From NCBI GenBank assembly GCA_900547085.1, contig URFI01000127.1:1-7052 (forward strand): a DNA stretch of 7,052 nucleotides. Reading direction: 5' to 3'. The position numbers and the translations under genes were made by a program. Shown here piece after piece: positions 7,002 to 7,052 of this stretch. The DNA comes from an uncultured Prevotella sp. (lineage in GTDB: Bacteria > Bacteroidota > Bacteroidia > Bacteroidales > Bacteroidaceae). How positions within the stretch are numbered: the stretch's first letter is position 1; every line of letters starts with the position of its first letter. The notes below the pieces were generated by a model. The model searched no databases, had not been told where the DNA came from, and saw only the letters and a program-made list of their open reading frames with translations.

Positions 7002-7052
7002 GAGACCTCTGCAAAACTCATTGTTCAAAATTTGCTCATTTCATCATATTTT
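7002..7052. mobile_element. Putative terminal segment of an IS5-family-like insertion sequence
   Basis: Exactly where homology to the receptor plug stops, the plus strand reads GAGACCTCTGCAAAACTC and then an A/T-rich non-coding stretch to the window edge. From memory, many IS5-family elements end in GAGACCTTTGCAAAA, which differs at one position. No transposase or second terminus is visible and no target duplication can be tested, so this is inference from the terminal motif plus the gene break. The exact boundary could be a base or two either side of 7002. Confidence 0.5.

Noticed and set aside
7012..7014. TTG at 7014 as a genuine start codon of the receptor
   Set aside because: It falls within the putative IS terminus and would give a protein lacking the signal peptide, TonB box and plug start. 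It is only the first permissible codon after an in-frame stop.

Overview
The window looks like a chromosomal segment from a Bacteroidales bacterium, most likely a Prevotella-like genus. This is inferred from the style of the DNA polymerase I, the IHGMYGNR-type TonB-dependent receptor paired with a lipoprotein, the A-rich leader without a Shine-Dalgarno motif before the lipoprotein gene, and short intergenic tandem repeats. No taxonomic marker gene is present, so the assignment rests on protein character alone.

Layout. Positions 1-2730 (+) hold DNA polymerase I (polA), open at the left edge and lacking only about its first ten codons. Sixty bases later, at 2791-2997 (+), is a 68-residue Phd/YefM-like antitoxin with no toxin gene beside it. 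Positions 2998-3358 are a gene-free convergent region. It contains a 22-bp tandem repeat array (3104-3208), a minus-strand intrinsic terminator (3209-3246), and a 14-bp perfect inverted repeat with a 47-base, itself structured, loop (3256-3330). Positions 3359-5005 (-) encode a 548-residue lipoprotein made of two divergent copies of a His-rich module. A 119-bp gap with an 8-bp tandem repeat follows. Positions 5125-7001 (-) encode the C-terminal ~625 residues of a TonB-dependent outer-membrane receptor.

The receptor and lipoprotein are co-directional, so they probably formed one transport operon: a TonB-driven outer-membrane channel with a lipid-anchored partner. The lipoprotein's His clusters suggest a metal or metal-complex ligand, but the substrate cannot be read from sequence. 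The receptor is broken. Its signal peptide, TonB box and first part of the plug are absent, an in-frame TGA sits just upstream of the surviving frame, and the last ~51 bases (7002-7052) begin with a sequence resembling an IS5-family terminal repeat. The simplest reading is an IS insertion inside the plug-coding region, which would inactivate the receptor and may alter expression of the lipoprotein gene downstream.

I found no convincing wholly new system. The most distinctive items are the duplicated His-rich lipoprotein, the disrupted receptor, the solitary antitoxin behind polA, and the structured, repeat-rich convergent intergenic region.
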